From Micrococcaceae bacterium (GTDB lineage Bacteria > Actinomycetota > Actinomycetes > Actinomycetales > Micrococcaceae): a stretch of DNA of 51,699 nucleotides. Every line of letters begins with the position of its first letter. The first letter of the stretch is position 1. The notes beneath the pieces were generated by a model. That model had not been told where the DNA came from. It did no database searches and saw only the letters and a list, made by a program, of their open reading frames with translations. The stretch lies in the NCBI GenBank assembly GCA_025465475.1, contig JAODMR010000089.1, positions 1 to 51,699 of the forward strand, in the 5' to 3' direction. Shown piece after piece: positions 38,264 to 46,421 of the stretch. The position numbers were made by a program, and so were the translations under genes.

Positions 38264-39092
38264 GGAGAAACAGCTTGCGCAGCCGGGTGGTGGTCAACAC
38301 GAGCCCCAGGACGATCATGACCACATAGTAGGCGATGTGGCCCAGCATGGCCGGGGAGTAGGCGCCAACACTCAGTTCGCGCAGCAGTTCCACCCCGTGC
38401 CAGAGCGGCATGGCCTGGATGAACCACTGGATGGGCTCGGGATACACGGTGAGCGGATAGAACGTCGCGGAGAACAGGAACATCGGCAGCATCACGAAGT
38501 TGATCCAGTCCATCTGCTGGAACGTCTTCATGAAGCTGGTGATGCCCATGCCGAAGCTGGCAAAGCCGAAGGCGATGAACACGGACGCCGGCACCATCAG
38601 CAGCGCCGACGGCGAACCAAGCAAACCCATGATGCCCAGCACCGCGGTGAACCCGGTGGCATACATCAGCCCCCGCAGCAGGGCCAGGAAGATTTCCCCC
38701 AATGCCACGTCCAGCGGCCCCAGGGATGTGTAGAGCATGCCCTGGTAGAGCTTGGCGAAGTTCATTTTGAAGAACACGTTCCAGGTGGAGTCGTAGACCG
38801 CGCCATTCATGGCCGAGGTGGCCAGCAGGGCCGGGGCGATGAAGGCCGCATAGCTGATCGGTTGGCCATCCGGTCCGGGTACGGATCCCACCAGCGCGCC
38901 CAGGCCGACCCCCATGGACAGCAGGTACAGCACGGGTTCGAAAAAGCCGCTCATCATGACCAGCCAATTACTGCTCCGGGTGGCGAGCAGGCCCCGGCCG
39001 ATGACTGCGCGCACGTTGCCCGAATAGAGCGACGCCAACCCCTGCGGCACGTTCTTCAGCTCCAGGTGCTGCTGGACGCCGGTGCTGCTCAT
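38259..39092 (-). CDS. ABC-2 type transporter permease (second subunit)
   Basis: 277 residues from ATG 39092, which overlaps the stop of the preceding permease. Six membrane segments in the NodJ/DrrB-like ABC-2 arrangement: NWLVMMSGFFEPVLYLLSMGVGLG, APALLATSAMNGAVYDSTWNVFFKM and the exporter-type MLPMFLFSATFYPLTVYPEPIQWFIQAMPLWHGVELLR. This subclass exports drugs, lipids or glycans; no substrate gene is adjacent. It works with the permease and ATPase upstream. Confidence 0.9.
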   Translation of the reverse strand: MSSTGVQQHLELKNVPQGLASLYSGNVRAVIGRGLLATRSSNWLVMMSGFFEPVLYLLSMGVGLGALVGSVPGPDGQPISYAAFIAPALLATSAMNGAVYDSTWNVFFKMNFAKLYQGMLYTSLGPLDVALGEIFLALLRGLMYATGFTAVLGIMGLLGSPSALLMVPASVFIAFGFASFGMGITSFMKTFQQMDWINFVMLPMFLFSATFYPLTVYPEPIQWFIQAMPLWHGVELLRELSVGAYSPAMLGHIAYYVVMIVLGLVLTTTRLRKLFLR

Positions 39093-39940
39093 TTGCCCAT
39101 CCTTCGACGGAAGATCCGCTGGGACAGCAGCCAGCCCGCCACGGCGGTGGCCCCCATGTAGGCCACGTGCAGCACGCTCAGCCACACCGGCTCCGCATAT
39201 CCGTAGCTCAGCACCCGCCCGATCTCCGTGGCGTGCCACAGCGGCGATATCCAGCCGATCCATTGCAGGAAGAACGGCAGCGTGTCCAACGGAAAGAACG
39301 TACCGGAGAACAGGAACAGTGGCGTGACAATGAAGCGCTGCACGACGGCGAACTGCCCGGCATCCCTGGTCAGCGTGGACACCCAGGCCATCAGCGGCAG
39401 GCCGAAGGACAGCGCGCACAGTGTGGCAGTGAAAATGCTCAGCCAGGCCCACACCCCAGGGGCCGCTCCGAACAGGGCAACGATGACGAAATAGATGGCC
39501 GTGGGCAGCAGGATGCGGATGCCCACACCGATGATATGGCCGTTGGCGATCTGCTCGGGTCGCAGCGGAGAGGCATGCGGACCGAAGAACGTCCGACGCC
39601 ACTTAAAGCCGTCCATGATCGGGAACATGAACTCCCCGGTGGCGGACATCAGTGCGGCGGAGGCCACCAGGGCCGGCGCCAGGAACGTGAGGTAGTCCAC
39701 CCCGCCAAACCGGCCGGCCCCGTTGGCATCAATGAGCGCCGCCAGGCCGACACCCATGGCGAACAGATAGGCCAGCGGCGTGCCGACGCTGTACATGGCC
39801 ACGCTCACGGCGTACATCCGCATGACGCGGAAGGTGTGCTCGGCGAAGTACCAGGACCCATAGCGTCGGGCCTTCGCGGCGGATTCCTCCGGCGTCTGGG
39901 GCACCGCCAGGACGGTGCGCGAACTCTTCCGGTCAGTCAA
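39089..39940 (-). CDS. ABC-2 type transporter permease (first subunit)
   Basis: 283 residues, paralogous to the downstream permease: YSVGTPLAYLFAMGVGLAALI, APALVASAALMSATGEFMFPIMDGFKWRRTFFG and FLFSGTFFPLDTLPFFLQWIGWISPLWHATEIGR. Two different permeases suggest a heterodimeric channel. Its start overlaps the ATPase end by 8 nt and its stop overlaps the next start by 4 nt, so expression is coupled. Confidence 0.9.
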   Translation of the reverse strand: MTDRKSSRTVLAVPQTPEESAAKARRYGSWYFAEHTFRVMRMYAVSVAMYSVGTPLAYLFAMGVGLAALIDANGAGRFGGVDYLTFLAPALVASAALMSATGEFMFPIMDGFKWRRTFFGPHASPLRPEQIANGHIIGVGIRILLPTAIYFVIVALFGAAPGVWAWLSIFTATLCALSFGLPLMAWVSTLTRDAGQFAVVQRFIVTPLFLFSGTFFPLDTLPFFLQWIGWISPLWHATEIGRVLSYGYAEPVWLSVLHVAYMGATAVAGWLLSQRIFRRRMGK

Positions 39941-40886
39941 TGAGGCTCCTACCGGTGAGGCGAAGGAACACGTCCTCCAGGCTGGAGCGGCGGATCAGGG
40001 AGGTGATCGGCCGCAGCCCGCGCAGGGACACCTGTTCCATGGCCGCTTCACCGTCGGCAGCATAAATCAGCACCCGGTCCGGCAGTGTTTCCGTCCGCTC
40101 GCCGATGCCCTGCAGGTCTGCTGCCACCGTGGTGTTCCGCTCGGATCCGAAGCGCAGCTCCAACACCTCCCGGGTGGAGTAGCGGCGGATCAGTGATGCC
40201 GGTGATCCCTCGGCCATGATCCTGCCCTTATCCACCACCACCAGCCGGTCGCACAGCTGTTCCGCTTCGTCCATGTAGTGGGTGGTCAGGATCAGGGTCG
40301 TCCCTGCCTCCTTCAACCGGAACAACCGGTCCCAGAGGATGTGCCGGGCCTGCGGGTCCAACCCGGTGGTCGGCTCGTCCAGCAGCAGGATCCGCGGTTC
40401 GTTGACCAGGGAACGGGCGATGGTCAGCCGCCGCTTCATGCCGCCCGACAGGTCATCGACCTTGGCCCCGGCCTTGTCAGTGAGCTGGGCGAATTCCAGC
40501 AGTTCGTCCGCCTTGGGCCGCAGGTAGCTCAGCGGCAGCCCAAAGTACCTGCCGTAAACGATCAGGTTGTCCCGGACCCGAAGTTCCTCGTCCAGGTTGT
40601 CCTGCTGGGGCACCACGCCCAGGTGGGCGCGCACCTGGGGACCATGCTGTTCCGGGTCCAGGCCCATGATGCTCAGCGTGCCTGAGGTGCGTTGGGATAC
40701 GCCACCGATCATGCGCATCGTGGTGGACTTGCCGGCCCCGTTGGGGCCGAGCAGGCCGAAGGATTCACCGGCGGGGACGTCGAAGGAGATGTCGTCGACG
40801 GCGGTGAAGTCACCGTATTTTTTGGTCAGGTTCGACGCCGAAATGACGTATTCCGGCGTCGAACCTGAAAGGGAGTCGAGGGGCAC
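39933..40886 (-). CDS. ABC-2 type transporter ATP-binding protein
   Basis: 317 residues from a GTG start. Walker A is GPNGAGKST (47-55), the Q-loop VPQQDNLD, the signature LSGGMKR (145-151), Walker B ILLLDE (165-170) and H-loop THYMDEAEQLCDRL. The C-terminal part (about 225-317, RRYSTREVLELRF...SLEDVFLRLTGRSL) is the DrrA/NodI-type extension. TAGCCT lies 7 nt before the start, without a strong ribosome site. It powers the two permeases downstream; the exported substrate is unknown. Confidence 0.92.
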   Translation of the reverse strand: MPLDSLSGSTPEYVISASNLTKKYGDFTAVDDISFDVPAGESFGLLGPNGAGKSTTMRMIGGVSQRTSGTLSIMGLDPEQHGPQVRAHLGVVPQQDNLDEELRVRDNLIVYGRYFGLPLSYLRPKADELLEFAQLTDKAGAKVDDLSGGMKRRLTIARSLVNEPRILLLDEPTTGLDPQARHILWDRLFRLKEAGTTLILTTHYMDEAEQLCDRLVVVDKGRIMAEGSPASLIRRYSTREVLELRFGSERNTTVAADLQGIGERTETLPDRVLIYAADGEAAMEQVSLRGLRPITSLIRRSSLEDVFLRLTGRSLID

Positions 40887-40966
40887 CCGACCTAGGCTAG
40901 TACAACGCTTCCGGCGTGGTAAGGGCCGGATACTTTCCCATTCCTGTTGGCATGCTCGTCGGCTTG

Positions 40967-41914
40967 TTAGTCGACGATGATGCCCACCGAGCGTTCGGCA
41001 GCTTCCACCACGTTGGCCAGCAGCATGGCGCGGGTCATCGGGCCCACACCACCGGGGTTGGGGGAAATCCAGGACGCGACGTCGGCCACGGCCGGGTCAA
41101 CGTCTCCGACGATACGGCTCTTGCCGGTTTCCTCGTCAATGTAGCGGCTGACGCCGACGTCGAGCACTATCGCGCCTTCCTTGAGCTGGCTGGCCTTGAC
41201 CATTTCCGGCATGCCGGCCGCCGCCACCACGATGTCGGCGCTTTGCAGGAGCTCCAACAGATCCAGGGTGCCGGTGTGCGCCAGGAAGACGGTGGCGTTG
41301 ATGGCACGCCGGGTCAGGAGCAGCCCCAAGGGCCGGCCGACCGTGACGCCACGGCCAATCACCAGGACCTTCTTGCCGCCCAACGAGATGTTGTGGCGCA
41401 GCAGCAGCTGGACGATGCCGTGCGGCGTGCACGGCAGCGGGGAGAACATCGGGTCGTTGACGTTCAACACCAGGCGGCCCAGGTTGACCGGGTGCAGGCC
41501 GTCCGCGTCCTTGGCTGGATCGATGCGTTCCAGGATCCGGTTGGTGTCGATGTGGCCGGGGAGCGGCAGCTGGACGATGTAGCCGGTCGTACCGGGGTCG
41601 GCGTTCAGCTCGTCGATGACGGCTTCCAGGTCTTCCTGGCTGATGTCGGCGGGCAGGTCCCGCCGGACCGAATTGATCCCGATCTCCTTGCAGTCCCGGT
41701 GCTTGCCGGCGACGTACCACTGGCTGCCGGGGTCCTCCCCGACCAGCACGGTGCCCAGGCCCGGCGTGACGCCCCGGGCCTTCAGTTCCTTGACCCGTTC
41801 GGCCAGTTCGCCCTTGATCGTGGCGGCGGTGGCCTTGCCATCGAGGATGCGGGCCGCCACGGGCGTGCCGAAGGGGGTCTTTTCGCGTTCCCGGCCGCTC
41901 ATGGGCGCCGTCAC
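40967..41914 (-). CDS. folD: Bifunctional methylenetetrahydrofolate dehydrogenase/cyclohydrolase
   Basis: 315 residues from a GTG start overlapping the glyA stop (GTGA), with AGGAAG upstream. It converts 5,10-methylene-THF to 10-formyl-THF. The family Tyr-Lys pair is Y67/K71 in [59 protein letters not shown] and [13 protein letters not shown] follow. About 15 extra N-terminal residues compared with E. coli. Co-transcribed with glyA behind the ZTP riboswitch, so it should rise when 10-formyl-THF is short. Confidence 0.96.
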   Translation of the reverse strand: MTAPMSGREREKTPFGTPVAARILDGKATAATIKGELAERVKELKARGVTPGLGTVLVGEDPGSQWYVAGKHRDCKEIGINSVRRDLPADISQEDLEAVIDELNADPGTTGYIVQLPLPGHIDTNRILERIDPAKDADGLHPVNLGRLVLNVNDPMFSPLPCTPHGIVQLLLRHNISLGGKKVLVIGRGVTVGRPLGLLLTRRAINATVFLAHTGTLDLLELLQSADIVVAAAGMPEMVKASQLKEGAIVLDVGVSRYIDEETGKSRIVGDVDPAVADVASWISPNPGGVGPMTRAMLLANVVEAAERSVGIIVD

Positions 41915-43203
41915 CAGGCTTCCTGGCCGGAGTACAGCGGGAAGTCGGCGGCCAGTTTGTCCACCCGTGCGCGCAGCGCTTCGGCGTCGACGCCGGCACC
42001 GTCCTTGAGCGCAGTGGCGATGATGTCAGCAACCTCGGTGAACTCGGCGGCACCAAAGCCGCGGGTGGCCAGGGCCGGGGTACCGATGCGCAGGCCTGAG
42101 GTGACCATCGGCGGACGGGGGTCGAACGGCACGGCATTACGGTTTACGGTGATCCCCACGCTGTGCAGCAGGTCTTCGGCCTGCTGTCCGTCCAGTTGCG
42201 AGTTGCGCAGGTCAACCAGCACCAGGTGCACGTCGGTTCCCCCGGTAAGGACAGAGACACCCGCTTGCGCGACGTCAGCCGCTGCAAGGCGCTCGGCCAG
42301 GATCCTGGCGCCCTCAAGCACACGCTCCTGGCGTTCCTTGAACTCGGCCGAGCCCGCCACCTTGAAGGCCACAGCCTTGGCCGCGATCACGTGCATCAGG
42401 GGTCCGCCCTGCTGCCCGGGGAAGACAGCGGAGTTCAGCTTCTTGGCCCACTCCTGCTTGGCGAGGATGACGCCCGAACGCGGACCGGCCAGGGTCTTGT
42501 GCACGGTGGAAGTGACGACGTCGGAGTACGGCACCGGGGACGGGTGCAGTCCCGCGGCCACCAGGCCCGCGAAGTGCGCCATGTCAGTCCACAGCAACGC
42601 CCCCACCTCATCGGCGATGGAGCGGAAGGCCGCGAAGTCGAGGTGCCGCGGGTAGGCAGACCATCCGGCAATGATGACCTGGGGCTTCTCGGCGAGCGCC
42701 TGCTGGCGCAGTTTGTCCATGTCGATCCGGAAGGTGTCCTCCTCGACCTGGTAAGCGGCAACCTCGTACAGCTTGCCCGAGAAATTCAGCTTCATGCCGT
42801 GGGTCAGGTGCCCGCCGTGGGCCAGCGACAGTCCCAGGATTTTGTCCCCCGGCTTGATCATGGCGGCCAGGGCAGCGGCATTGGCCTGCGCGCCTGAGTG
42901 CGGCTGCACATTGGCGAACTCCGCACCAAACAGCGCCTTGACGCGGTCGATCGCCAGGTTCTCGGCGACGTCCACATACTCGCAGCCACCGTAGTAGCGG
43001 CGGCCGGGGTAACCCTCGGCGTACTTGTTGGTCAGGACGGATCCCTGGGCCTCCAACACTGCCCGGGGGGCGAAGTTCTCTGAGGCGATCATTTCGAGGG
43101 TGCCGCGTTGGCGGCCAAGCTCATCCGCGAGGACGGCAGCAATCTCCGGATCCAGTTCGGCGAGAGGAAGATTAGTCACGGACGATGCAGTGTTTACAGA
43201 CAC
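41911..43203 (-). CDS. glyA: Serine hydroxymethyltransferase
   Basis: 430 residues from GTG 43203 (GGAG upstream). PLP enzyme making glycine and 5,10-methylene-THF from serine. [24 protein letters not shown], the [10 protein letters not shown] loop, [14 protein letters not shown] and the PLP lysine K236 in [13 protein letters not shown] are intact. It is the first gene of glyA-folD, with a 5' leader of about 200 nt that contains a ZTP riboswitch. Confidence 0.97.
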   Translation of the reverse strand: MSVNTASSVTNLPLAELDPEIAAVLADELGRQRGTLEMIASENFAPRAVLEAQGSVLTNKYAEGYPGRRYYGGCEYVDVAENLAIDRVKALFGAEFANVQPHSGAQANAAALAAMIKPGDKILGLSLAHGGHLTHGMKLNFSGKLYEVAAYQVEEDTFRIDMDKLRQQALAEKPQVIIAGWSAYPRHLDFAAFRSIADEVGALLWTDMAHFAGLVAAGLHPSPVPYSDVVTSTVHKTLAGPRSGVILAKQEWAKKLNSAVFPGQQGGPLMHVIAAKAVAFKVAGSAEFKERQERVLEGARILAERLAAADVAQAGVSVLTGGTDVHLVLVDLRNSQLDGQQAEDLLHSVGITVNRNAVPFDPRPPMVTSGLRIGTPALATRGFGAAEFTEVADIIATALKDGAGVDAEALRARVDKLAADFPLYSGQEAW

Positions 43204-43317
43204 GTGGAACTCCTGGCTGGGGGAAACGTCTTCTACAGGTCAGGCTACCGGTTGGCGGAACGCGGTCCGCAGGATATGACGCTGCGTGCAGGCCGCACCA
43301 ACCAGTAAAACGAAACC

Positions 43318-43400
43318 CTCGGCCCAGGCGTACGATCCGGAGTTTTACCTTGCTGCCGCTCCCCGGTGGTGGCCCACCTTCCGCCAGTTGCGACGGTCTA
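43318..43400 (-). promoter_or_regulatory. ZTP (pfl) riboswitch in the glyA-folD leader
   Basis: The minus strand reads ACCGTCGCAACTGGCGGAA, then GGTGGGCCACCACCGGGGAGCG, a spacer, and CGCCTGGGCC. These are the hallmark pieces of the pfl/ZTP aptamer: the ACTGGCG strand, the ACCGGGGAGCG block and the CGCCTGGGC 3' strand forming the pseudoknot and ligand pocket. This RNA senses ZTP/AICAR-phosphate, which accumulates when formyl-folate is scarce, and is known before folate and purine genes. No clear intrinsic terminator follows within the 115 nt to the start, so the switch may act on translation or Rho access. Confidence 0.88.
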
Positions 43401-43437
43401 ATCCTACCGCAGCGATCCGGGTGGCGTTCGGGACCGG

Positions 43438-43443
43438 TACGGT
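43438..43443 (+). promoter_or_regulatory. Predicted -10 box for a leaderless purU mRNA
   Basis: TACGGT, six bases (TAAGCG), then the purU GTG at 43450, with no Shine-Dalgarno sequence. It is divergent from the riboswitch-bearing glyA leader. Confidence 0.45.
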
Positions 43444-43449
43444 TAAGCG

Positions 43450-44316
43450 GTGAATTCCCCCGTCGCCGAGCCCGGCACCAGCTACGTCCTGACCCTGTCC
43501 TGCGCTGACCAGCCGGGAATCGTGCACGCCGTGACCGGCGCCCTGCTGGCCGCCGGCGGCAACATCACGGATTCCCAGCAGTATGGCAGCCCGGCCACCG
43601 GAAAGTTCTTCATGCGCGTAGCGGTGGACACAGCGCTGGGCTATGACCAGCTGCACGCCTCCCTGGAACCGGTGGCGGCCGGCTTTGGCATGGAATGGCA
43701 GCTGCATGTGGCAGGCACCCCGGTGCGGACCCTCATCCTGGCGTCAAAGGCGGCACACTGCCTGAACGACCTGCTGTTCCTGCAGCGCTCCGGCACGCTT
43801 CCCATCGACATCCCGGCGATCGTATCCAACCACCGGGAGCTGGAGGACCTGGCCGCCTTTTACGGCATCCCGTTCCACCACGTTCCGGTCACCGCCGAAA
43901 CCAAGGCCCAGGCCGAGGACACGCTGCGCGGCATCATGGCGGACCAGGGCGTTGAACTGGTGGTGCTGGCCCGCTACATGCAGGTGCTGTCCGACCGGCT
44001 CTGCACGGAACTGACCGGCCGGGCCATCAACATCCACCACTCCTTCCTGCCCTCCTTCAAGGGGGCCAGGCCGTACCACCAGGCGCACGCACGTGGCGTG
44101 AAGATCATTGGGGCGACGGCGCACTACGTGACGGCCGCCCTGGACGAGGGACCCATCATCGAGCAGGAAGTGATTCGCGTGGATCACGCGCGTTCCGCCG
44201 AACAACTGGTGGCGATGGGTCGCAGTGTTGAGGGCCGGACACTGGCGCAGGCGGTGCAATGGCATGCCGAGCACCGGGTGCTTCTGGACGGGAACCGGAC
44301 CGTCGTCTTCAACTGA
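43450..44316 (+). CDS. purU: Formyltetrahydrofolate deformylase
   Basis: 288 residues from a GTG start. Hydrolyses 10-formyl-THF to THF and formate, balancing one-carbon pools. An N-terminal ACT domain (VLTLSCADQPGIVHAVTGALL, about 12-90) precedes a formyltransferase domain with N194, H196 and D232 in INIHHSFLPSFKGARPYHQA and ALDEGPIIEQ. The length fits the family (about 280-290). Its divergence from glyA-folD places supply and drain of formyl-THF back to back. Confidence 0.95.
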   Translation: MNSPVAEPGTSYVLTLSCADQPGIVHAVTGALLAAGGNITDSQQYGSPATGKFFMRVAVDTALGYDQLHASLEPVAAGFGMEWQLHVAGTPVRTLILASKAAHCLNDLLFLQRSGTLPIDIPAIVSNHRELEDLAAFYGIPFHHVPVTAETKAQAEDTLRGIMADQGVELVVLARYMQVLSDRLCTELTGRAINIHHSFLPSFKGARPYHQAHARGVKIIGATAHYVTAALDEGPIIEQEVIRVDHARSAEQLVAMGRSVEGRTLAQAVQWHAEHRVLLDGNRTVVFN

Positions 44317-44391
44317 CGGGTCACACTTCCACCGATGGGCCGATGCCCGGCAACGGGGGTCGGATTCCGCATAACAGGGGAACTCTGGTCG

Positions 44392-44397
44392 TAGCAT
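44392..44397 (+). promoter_or_regulatory. Predicted -10 box for a leaderless gamma carbonic anhydrase mRNA
   Basis: TAGCAT, six bases (CAGTGC), then the ATG at 44404. No ribosome site is present in the 87-nt gap after purU. Confidence 0.45.
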
Positions 44398-44403
44398 CAG
44401 TGC

Positions 44404-44928
44404 ATGAGCCTGCTGCTACCGTTCGGCGGAAAGACGCCGACTGTTTCTGAATCCGCTTTCGTTGCCCCCTCCGCGTCCCTGATCGGCGACGTTGAAATGG
44501 CTGCCGAATCCAGTGCCTTTTACGGGGTGGTGGTCCGTGCAGACACGGCTGCCATCCGCATCGGCGCCCAAACCAACCTGCAGGACAACGTCGTCGTGCA
44601 CGCTGACCCCGGCTACCCGGCGACCATCGGCAGGAACGTCAGCGTAGGCCACGCGGCCATCCTGCACGGCTGCAGCGTCGAAGATGACAGCCTGATCGGA
44701 ATGGGAGCCACGGTGCTCAATGGCGCCGTCATCGGCACCGGTTCACTGGTGGCGGCGGGCGCCGTCGTCCTGGAGGGCACCATGGTGCCGCCCCGGTCGC
44801 TCGTTGCCGGGGTGCCGGCCAAGGTGCGCCGTCCACTGACCGAGGAGGAAGTGGAGGGAGTACGCAGCAACGGGGTCCGCTATGTCGAGCTCTCGCGGGA
44901 ACACTTGGCCGTGCACCGCTCCGCCTAG
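44404..44928 (+). CDS. Gamma carbonic anhydrase family protein
   Basis: 174 residues of left-handed beta-helix hexapeptide repeats (IGDV, IRIG, IGRNVSVGH, IGMGATVLNGAVIGTG). The three zinc-type histidines H66, H83 and H88 are in the expected spacing (VVVHADPG...VGHAAILHG). Relatives (YrdA/PaaY-like) include carbonic anhydrases and thioesterases or transferases, so activity is not certain. It ends with a short helical tail (EEEVEGVRSNGVRYVELSRE). Confidence 0.9.
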   Translation: MSLLLPFGGKTPTVSESAFVAPSASLIGDVEMAAESSAFYGVVVRADTAAIRIGAQTNLQDNVVVHADPGYPATIGRNVSVGHAAILHGCSVEDDSLIGMGATVLNGAVIGTGSLVAAGAVVLEGTMVPPRSLVAGVPAKVRRPLTEEEVEGVRSNGVRYVELSREHLAVHRSA

Positions 44929-44965
44929 GGAACACGACCCTCCGTCCGGGGCACCAGGATGCCGC

Positions 44966-44999
44966 GTTGCGTTAACTTCTTGACTACAAAGCAGCTTTG
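44966..44999. promoter_or_regulatory. Candidate ROK repressor operator at its own gene
   Basis: GTTGCGTTAACTTCTTGACT followed by ACAA (44966-44989) matches 19 of 24 bases of the site at 46239 before the sugar transporter. A perfect palindrome CAAAGC-A-GCTTTG (44987-44999) follows and abuts the ribosome site GGGGAAGG. Two operator-like elements in the promoter region suggest autoregulation. Confidence 0.5.
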
Positions 45000-45014
45000 G
45001 GGGAAGGTTGCTTC

Positions 45015-46205
45015 ATGGCCGCGGGTGTCCCTTCCTCTCTGCGGCGCAACCGCAATCCTGGGTCCCAGAGCGCGCTGCGCCAACTCAACCAACAACGCAT
45101 TTTGGCGACCCTGCTGGGCAGCGGTTCAGCAACCCAGGCGGAGATTTCCCGCAATACCGGCCTGTCCACCGCCACTGTGTCGAACATCGTCAAGAGTATG
45201 GCCGAGAACGGCCTGGTCTCCACCTCACCCACCACCAGCTCCGGCCGGCGGGCCTTGTCGGTAACCCTCAACGGCAACGGTGCGCTGGCCGTCGGCATTG
45301 ACTTTGGCCGCAGCCACGTACGGGTGGTGTTGGCGGACCTGGCCTACCATGTGGTCGCGGAGCGGGCCATCGCCCTTCCCGCTGGGCACAAGGCAGCCGA
45401 GGGCATCGCCGCGGCAAGCGACCTGCTGGATGCGCTGCTGCGTGAACAGGACATTCCCCGCAGCTCCGTGCTGGGCGCCGGCGCGGGCATCCCGGGCCCC
45501 ATCGACCGCCGCTCCGGAACCGTCGTGCAGGGTGCGATCCTGCCTGAGTGGGTGGGCATCAACATTGTCGGAAGGCTTGAAGAAGCCCTCTCCCTGCCTA
45601 TCTACGCGGACAACGACGCGAATCTCGGGGCGCTGGCAGAAGTGACGTGGGGGCCCCATGGCGCCGTTGCCAACCTGATGTTCCTCAAGATCGGTACCGG
45701 CATCGGTGCGGGCCTGATCCTTAACGGCGCCCCCTACTACGGCACCATTGGCGTTACCGGGGAAATTGGCCACGCCACGATCGCTGAACACGGCCTGATC
45801 TGCCGCTGCGGCAACCGCGGCTGCCTGGAAACGGTTGCCTCCACGGCCACCATGATCGAACTCCTCAGCCGCGGCGCACCCGCTCCCCTGACCGTGGAGG
45901 ACATCGTCCGCCGGGCCAAAAACCGCGATGCCGCGGCGCTGCGGGTCATCGACGACGCCGGCCTCGCCGTCGGACGCGCCGTGGCAAACGTGGCGAACCT
46001 GATCAACCCGGAAGTCATCGTCGTCGGAGGCCCCCTGGCCGAGCTGGGTCACCTGCTGCTGGACCCCATCCACCGGGGATTGATCCGGCATGCCGTGCCC
46101 ATCGTCGGAGAAAACACCGCCCTGGCCATGTCGTCGTTGGGAGACCGGGCGGAGGCTCTTGGGGCCGCAGCATTGGTCTTTCAGCATCAGGGCCTGCACT
46201 CGTAG
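45015..46205 (+). CDS. ROK family transcriptional repressor
   Basis: 396 residues from ATG 45015 (GGGGAAGG 8 nt upstream). The N-terminal winged HTH is at 38-70 (ATQAEISRNTGLSTATVSNIVK). The ROK sugar-kinase-like domain follows: IDFGRSHVRVV (ATP phosphate loop), GIPGPIDRRSG, YADNDANLGALAE and the zinc site GEIGH..CRCGNRGCLE with C263, C265 and C270. XylR/NagC-type repressors of this form release DNA on sugar binding. It lies 216 bp upstream of the sugar transporter on the same strand, so it is the probable regulator of that operon. Confidence 0.93.
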   Translation: MAAGVPSSLRRNRNPGSQSALRQLNQQRILATLLGSGSATQAEISRNTGLSTATVSNIVKSMAENGLVSTSPTTSSGRRALSVTLNGNGALAVGIDFGRSHVRVVLADLAYHVVAERAIALPAGHKAAEGIAAASDLLDALLREQDIPRSSVLGAGAGIPGPIDRRSGTVVQGAILPEWVGINIVGRLEEALSLPIYADNDANLGALAEVTWGPHGAVANLMFLKIGTGIGAGLILNGAPYYGTIGVTGEIGHATIAEHGLICRCGNRGCLETVASTATMIELLSRGAPAPLTVEDIVRRAKNRDAAALRVIDDAGLAVGRAVANVANLINPEVIVVGGPLAELGHLLLDPIHRGLIRHAVPIVGENTALAMSSLGDRAEALGAAALVFQHQGLHS

Positions 46206-46238
46206 ACACAGGGCTTTAGCAGGGCGCGTTACCAAGCC

Positions 46239-46281
46239 GTTGCGTTCAAGACTTGACGACAACGTGCCGAGCGAGTTTACT
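46239..46281 (+). promoter_or_regulatory. Sugar transporter operon promoter with overlapping palindromic operator
   Basis: The imperfect palindrome runs GTTG-CGT-TCAAG-A-CTTGA-CGA-CAAC (46239-46263), symmetric at all bases except the N3 blocks. Its right half contains the -35 box TTGACG (46253-46258); 17 bp later is TTTACT (46276-46281) as -10. A bound repressor would block polymerase. A related sequence precedes the ROK gene. The leader to the first gene is about 135 nt, and I see nothing else in it. Confidence 0.6.
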
Positions 46282-46421
46282 TTTCCCAAGCGGCTCTGTT
46301 GGCCCCGTCGGCTGAACCGCCCGGGGAAGACTCCCGGCTCCGTTCACCCGGACCGATGCGCAGGACAACCGCACGGAACAGTAGGCAAGACAATGAAGTC
46401 GTTTTGGAGGCGAATCAACCC

